NCBI RefSeq assembly: GCF_000373625.1
Contig: NZ_KB891988.1
Location: 656,053-720,052, forward strand
Origin: Streptomyces sp. LaPpAH-108
GTDB lineage: Bacteria; Actinomycetota; Actinomycetes; Streptomycetales; Streptomycetaceae
Length of the DNA stretch: 64,000 nt
Direction of reading: 5' to 3'
The position numbers were made by a program, and so were the translations under genes. The notes beneath the pieces were generated by a model. That model worked only from the letters and a program-made list of their open reading frames with translations, had not been told where the DNA came from and ran no database searches. Shown here piece by piece: positions 60,318 to 64,000 of this stretch (positions are counted from its first letter, which is position 1; every line of letters begins with the position of its first letter).

Positions 60318-60339
60318 TCGCGCAGTTCCCCGCGCCCCT
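60318..60339 (+). repeat. dispersed intergenic repeat, copy 3
   Basis: Same 22-base core as the other copies (CGCAGTTCCCCGCGCCCCT preceded by TCG). It lies 28 bp past the desulfurase-TusA stop and is inverted relative to copy 4 on the other side of that gene. Confidence 0.9.
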
Positions 60340-60366
60340 AGAGGTTGGCTGCCCTGCCGTTCCTTG

Positions 60367-61743
60367 TCAGCTCACCCGGCGCACGATGTACGCCGTTCCC
60401 CTGGCCGCCGCCTTCTCGCCCACGTACTCCTGCCCCCGCATCGCGCACCACGCCGGGATGTCCAGCCGGGCCGCCTCGTCGTCCGAGAGGACCCGTACTG
60501 TGCCGCCCACCGGTACGTCCCCGATGACCTTGGCCAGCTCGATGACGGGGATCGGGCACCGCTTGCCCAGGGAGTCCACCACCAGCTCCGCCGCGCGCAC
60601 CGACGTCTCCGGGGCGGGCGCCCCCAGTTGCTCCCGGACCCGGGCCACCACGCCGGGCAGCACGTCGAGGAACCGCTCCACGTCCGCCTCCGCCACGCCC
60701 GGCGGCAGCGACACGCGGACGTTGCCCTCGCTCAGCACTCCCATCGCCTTGAGCACATGGCTGGGCTCCAGCGTGCCGCTCGTGCACGAGGACCCCGAGG
60801 AGACCGCGAAGCCCTCCCGGTCCAGCTCGTGCAGCAGCGCCTCGCCGTCCACGTAGAGACAGGAGAAGGTGACGATCCCGGGCAGTCGCCGTACCGGATC
60901 GCCCACCACCTCCACGTCCGGCACCAGCTGGGGCACCCGCGCCCGCACCCGCTCGGTCAGCTCGCGCAGCCGTACCGCCTCCGCGTCCGCCTCGGCCTGT
61001 ACGGCGCGCAGCGCGGCCACCGCCGCGACGATCGCCGGGATGTTCCCGAAGTCCGCCGCGCGCCCCGACCGCCCCTCCTCGCGCGGCCCTTGGGGCTGGA
61101 AGCGCACCCCCTTGCGCACCACGAGCAGCCCCACCCCGGCGGGCCCGCCCCACTTGCGCGCACTGGCCGTCAGCAGCGACCAGTCACCCTCGACTTCCCC
61201 CCACCCCAGCGACTGCGCGGCATCCACCAGCAACGGCACCCCCGCGGCCCGGCACACCTCGGCCACCTCGGCCACCGGCTGCACGGTCCCCACCTCGTGA
61301 TTGGCGGACTGCAGACACGCCAGCGCGGTGTCCGCCCGCAGCGCGTCCCCGTACCCACCCACCGAGACGGCACCCCCACGGTCGACGGAGACCCGACTCA
61401 CCGACCCCCCGTCGGCCTCCCACGCTTCCGCCGAATGGAGTACAGAGGAATGTTCGACCCCTGACACGATGAGGTGACGCCCCGTCCGCCGCCGCCCCGC
61501 CAACGCCCCCGCGATCCCGTGTCGTACGGCCTCGGTCCCGGACGAGGTGAACACCACCTCATCAGCCCGGCACCCCACCACCTCCGCAGCCGCCTCCCGA
61601 GCCGCATCCACGAGCACCCGAGCCCGCCGCCCCTCCCGGTAAACCCGCCCAGGATCAGCCCACCCCTCCTCAAGAGAGGCCACCAGAGCCTGCCGGGCAA
61701 CAGGATGAAGCGGAGCAACGGAAGCAGCGTCGAAGTAACTCAC
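60367..61743 (-). CDS. cysteine desulfurase-TusA fusion
   Basis: A 458-residue fusion. Residues 1-375 are a class V aminotransferase-type desulfurase with pyridoxal-phosphate Lys197 in ASARKWGG and sulfur-accepting Cys320 in SSGSSCTSG. Residues about 385-458 are a TusA/SirA sulfur carrier with Cys396 in RCPIPVIELAK. The fusion should pass sulfur directly from cysteine to the carrier Cys, serving tRNA thiolation, molybdopterin or other sulfur acceptors; the end use is unknown. It is one gene with no partner nearby. It is flanked by inverted copies of the dispersed repeat. The start is ATG at 61743. Confidence 0.9.
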   Translation of the reverse strand: MSYFDAASVAPLHPVARQALVASLEEGWADPGRVYREGRRARVLVDAAREAAAEVVGCRADEVVFTSSGTEAVRHGIAGALAGRRRTGRHLIVSGVEHSSVLHSAEAWEADGGSVSRVSVDRGGAVSVGGYGDALRADTALACLQSANHEVGTVQPVAEVAEVCRAAGVPLLVDAAQSLGWGEVEGDWSLLTASARKWGGPAGVGLLVVRKGVRFQPQGPREEGRSGRAADFGNIPAIVAAVAALRAVQAEADAEAVRLRELTERVRARVPQLVPDVEVVGDPVRRLPGIVTFSCLYVDGEALLHELDREGFAVSSGSSCTSGTLEPSHVLKAMGVLSEGNVRVSLPPGVAEADVERFLDVLPGVVARVREQLGAPAPETSVRAAELVVDSLGKRCPIPVIELAKVIGDVPVGGTVRVLSDDEAARLDIPAWCAMRGQEYVGEKAAARGTAYIVRRVS

Positions 61744-62039
61744 ACAGCAACGTTAAAACGAGGGATGAGCACCGAAGGGGCGCGGGGAACTGCGCGAACG
61801 ACCCCCCAGCCACCCGCACACGCCCCCAAACACCAACAACCCACGGCGATTAGGCGCACCCGAACACTCCCCGAAACGACCCGACGACGCGTATGCCCCC
61901 CTCCCCGCGAACCGCCGGAGGCCGTCGGCTAGGGTTTGGTCCGCATAAACATCCAAACCCCTGCCCGACGCAGGGCGGCGACCGACCAGCGAGAAGGCCG
62001 CAGCCGACCGCGCGGGCGAGACTCTCGGGAAGGCGCTAC
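61744..62039. other. gap upstream of ctaC with repeat copy 4
   Basis: The repeat copy 4 (61775-61797, reverse orientation) lies 32 bp before the desulfurase start. The rest is C/A-rich with no gene. The ctaC ribosome site GGAAGG occurs near the right edge. Confidence 0.5.
61775..61797 (-). repeat. dispersed intergenic repeat, copy 4
   Basis: The reverse complement of the shared core, AAGGGGCGCGGGGAACTGCG and three further bases. It forms an inverted pair with copy 3 around the desulfurase-TusA gene. Confidence 0.9.
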
Positions 62040-62999
62040 GTGAGTCCCAACGGCTCCGACCGCTCGCCGCGGCGCCCGATGCGGCGGAAGCTGCTGCAGG
62101 CACTGACCGCGGGCCTGGTCCTGGCGACCGCCACCGGTTGCACATACAAGGACTTCCCCCGCCTTGGTATGCCCACCCCGACCACGGAAGAGGCTCCCCG
62201 CATCCTCTCCCTGTGGCAGGGCTCCTGGGCCGCCGCGCTCGCTACCGGCGTGCTGGTGTGGGGCCTGATCCTGTGGAGCGTCATGTTCCACCGGCGCAGC
62301 CGCACCAAGGTCGAGGTTCCGCCGCAGACGCGGTACAACATGCCCATCGAGGCGCTGTACACGGTGGTCCCGATCATCATCGTCTCCGTGCTGTTCTACT
62401 TCACGGCACGTGACGAGTCGAAGCTCCTCAGCCTGGAGAAGAAGCCCGACGTCACGGTCAACGTGGTCGGCTTCCAGTGGAGCTGGGGCTTCAACTACAT
62501 CGAGAACGTCCCGGGCTCCACCGGGAACCCCAAGACCGACCCGAACCTGGCCGCCATCCCGGACCGGTTCACGAAGGCATTCCCGGCGGACGCCGGCGGT
62601 GTCTACGACGTCGGCACCCCGGGTACGCGGAACCCGCAGACCAACAACCCCGGTCCGACGCTCTGGCTCCCGAAGGGCAAGACGGTCCGCTTCATCCTCA
62701 CCTCGCGTGACGTCATCCACTCTTTCTGGGTGGTGCCGTTCCTGATGAAGCAGGACGTCATCCCGGGCCACACCAACGCCTTCCAGGTGACTCCCAACCA
62801 CGAGGGCACCTTCCTCGGCAAGTGTGCCGAGCTGTGCGGCGTCGACCACTCCCGGATGCTGTTCAACGTGAAGGTCGTCTCCCCCGAGCGGTACGAGCAG
62901 CACCTCAAGGACCTCGCCAAGAAGGGGCAGACCGGTTACATTCCCGCCGGCATCGCGCAGACGAGCCACGAGAAGAACCGGGAGACGAACAACCTGTGA
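62040..62999 (+). CDS. ctaC: cytochrome c oxidase subunit II
   Basis: A 319-residue subunit of the aa3 oxidase. A signal peptide ends in a lipobox ([13 protein letters not shown], Cys34), two membrane helices follow (about 58-80 and 98-118), then the periplasmic CuA domain. Copper ligands are in [12 protein letters not shown] and [13 protein letters not shown]. Extended insertions ([13 protein letters not shown] and [14 protein letters not shown]) are typical for actinobacteria. GTG at 62040 follows GGAAGG. Its stop overlaps the ctaD start as GTGA. Confidence 0.95.
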   Translation: MSPNGSDRSPRRPMRRKLLQALTAGLVLATATGCTYKDFPRLGMPTPTTEEAPRILSLWQGSWAAALATGVLVWGLILWSVMFHRRSRTKVEVPPQTRYNMPIEALYTVVPIIIVSVLFYFTARDESKLLSLEKKPDVTVNVVGFQWSWGFNYIENVPGSTGNPKTDPNLAAIPDRFTKAFPADAGGVYDVGTPGTRNPQTNNPGPTLWLPKGKTVRFILTSRDVIHSFWVVPFLMKQDVIPGHTNAFQVTPNHEGTFLGKCAELCGVDHSRMLFNVKVVSPERYEQHLKDLAKKGQTGYIPAGIAQTSHEKNRETNNL

Positions 63000-64000
63000 G
63001 CATCCTCAACGAACCCCAGGGTGCCGCCGCAGCCGACGCGTCCGATAGCGAGCTGCTGGTCAGGCGCAAGGAGCCCGGCAATGTCGTGGTGAAGTGGCTG
63101 ACGACCACCGACCACAAGACGATCGGCACGCTCTACCTCGCGACGTCGTTCGCGTTCTTCCTCATCGGTGGTGTGCTGGCGCTGCTCATGCGCGCCGAGC
63201 TGGCCCGTCCGGGTCTGCAGATCGTCTCCAATGAGCAGTTCAACCAGGCGTTCACGATGCACGGCACCGTGATGCTGCTGATGTTCGCGACGCCGCTGTT
63301 CGCCGGTTTCGCGAACTGGATCATGCCGCTGCAGATCGGCGCGCCCGACGTGGCGTTCCCGCGGCTGAACATGTTCGCCTACTGGCTCTACCTGTTCGGC
63401 TCGCTCATCGCGGTGGGCGGCTTCCTCACCCCGCAGGGTGCGGCCGACTTCGGCTGGTTCGCCTACTCCCCGCTGTCGGACGCGGTCCGGTCGCCGGGTG
63501 TCGGCGCCGACATGTGGATCATGGGTCTGGCCTTCTCCGGCTTCGGCACGATCCTCGGTTCGGTCAACTTCATCACCACGATCATCTGCATGCGCGCTCC
63601 GGGCATGACGATGTTCCGCATGCCGATCTTCGTGTGGAACGTGCTGCTGACCGGTGTCCTGGTCCTGCTGGCCTTCCCGGTGCTGGCCGCCGCGCTGTTC
63701 GCCCTGGAGGCGGACCGCAAGTTCGGTGCCCATGTCTTCGACGCCGCCAACGGCGGGGCATTGCTATGGCAACACCTCTTCTGGTTCTTCGGCCATCCAG
63801 AGGTGTACATCATCGCCCTACCGTTCTTCGGCATCATCTCCGAGATCATCCCGGTGTTCTCGCGCAAGCCGATGTTCGGCTACATGGGCCTGATCGCCGC
63901 CACGATCGGCATCGCCGGTCTGTCCGTGACCGTGTGGGCGCACCACATGTACGTCACCGGCGGTGTGCTGCTGCCGTTCTTCTCCTTCATGACCTTCCTG
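62996..64000 (+). CDS. ctaD: cytochrome c oxidase subunit I, cut by the window end
   Basis: The first 335 residues of the heme-copper oxidase core subunit, beginning [14 protein letters not shown] with GTG overlapping the ctaC TGA and GGGAG upstream. The low-spin heme His is in [15 protein letters not shown]. The CuB His and cross-linked Tyr are in [22 protein letters not shown]. The CuB His pair is in [10 protein letters not shown]. The frame is open to base 64000; the remaining helices lie outside. Confidence 0.95.
   Translation, partial: MSILNEPQGAAAADASDSELLVRRKEPGNVVVKWLTTTDHKTIGTLYLATSFAFFLIGGVLALLMRAELARPGLQIVSNEQFNQAFTMHGTVMLLMFATPLFAGFANWIMPLQIGAPDVAFPRLNMFAYWLYLFGSLIAVGGFLTPQGAADFGWFAYSPLSDAVRSPGVGADMWIMGLAFSGFGTILGSVNFITTIICMRAPGMTMFRMPIFVWNVLLTGVLVLLAFPVLAAALFALEADRKFGAHVFDAANGGALLWQHLFWFFGHPEVYIIALPFFGIISEIIPVFSRKPMFGYMGLIAATIGIAGLSVTVWAHHMYVTGGVLLPFFSFMTFL

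Noticed and set aside
61474..61932. 152-codon plus-strand ORF overlapping the desulfurase start and the gap
   Set aside because: It is Pro/Arg/Thr-rich antisense and intergenic sequence with no ribosome site or domain.
1..64000. tRNA genes, rRNA, CRISPR arrays, insertion sequences and integrases
   Set aside because: I scanned by eye for cloverleaf-like sequences, regular 25-40-bp spaced repeats and transposase or recombinase motifs, and found none. A covariance-model search would be needed to exclude small RNAs.

Overview
The window is chromosomal DNA of a Streptomyces-type actinomycete. GC is very high, GTG starts are common, and nearly every third codon base in the genes is G or C. The gene content is typical of streptomycetes: an adenylylatable GlnA behind a GlnR box, an NsdA-like regulator, a MarP protease, an AceE/E2/Lpd/LipAB set, PspA, and ctaC-ctaD. 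From about 11.4 kb to the right end, the order glnA, DUF4191 protein, lipA, lipB, SDR epimerase, E2, pepA, cobS, cobT, erpA, adenosine kinase, ctaC recalls, from memory, the conserved actinobacterial block around Rv2200c-Rv2220 of Mycobacterium tuberculosis. I treat it as core chromosome. No tRNA, rRNA, CRISPR array, transposase or integrase was seen.

Left end (1-1.7 kb): the 5' end of an alpha/beta-hydrolase gene, then htpX-pspAB, a membrane-stress pair. Their partners pspA-pspAA lie 45 kb away at 46.0-47.1 kb.

Accessory region (about 1.7-11.3 kb): poorly characterised genes with less extreme codon bias. It holds a HEAT-repeat protein, a Cys-rich 465-aa protein followed by a 59-aa one-helix membrane protein, a protein with an N-terminal HTH of the kind found on streptomycete multidomain proteins, and a secreted ALF-repeat protein. 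It also holds an HTH-TPR-SAM-methyltransferase fusion that diverges from an ATP-binding (anti-sigma-like) protein across four exact 12-bp-spaced repeats, and a 299-aa protein translationally coupled to another small membrane protein that carries a TTA codon. This is the most likely place for something undescribed.

Central metabolism (11.4-33 kb): glnA; lipA and lipB (lipoate synthesis and attachment); aceE, the shared two-lipoyl-domain E2 and lpd (2-oxoacid dehydrogenase complex); a GntR regulator next to aceE; and pepA. Interspersed are an NsdA-like regulator, an FAD-dependent oxidoreductase, an epimerase, MarP and a peptidoglycan-recognition amidase. The enzymes that make lipoate and the complex that uses it lie within about 16 kb.

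Cobalamin assembly and envelope functions (33-47 kb): cobS, cobT and a CobU with an N-terminal metallo-beta-lactamase-like domain, mixed with membrane proteins, an MprF-like protein and methyltransferases. Then come an isochorismatase-fold hydrolase coupled to a GlxA-type regulator, an HtrA-like lipoprotein protease, and pspA-pspAA.

Right part (47-64 kb): a DUF3616 secreted protein, a NarL-type two-component pair upstream of a large RND transporter, an Uma2-family protein, nadA divergent from erpA, a very Ala-rich membrane protein, adenosine kinase, a cysteine desulfurase-TusA fusion, and ctaC-ctaD (cut by the window end). Four near-identical copies of a dispersed intergenic repeat (core CGCAGTTCCCCGCGCCCCT) occur at 27.69, 43.08, 60.32 and 61.78 kb. 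The last two are inverted around the desulfurase gene.
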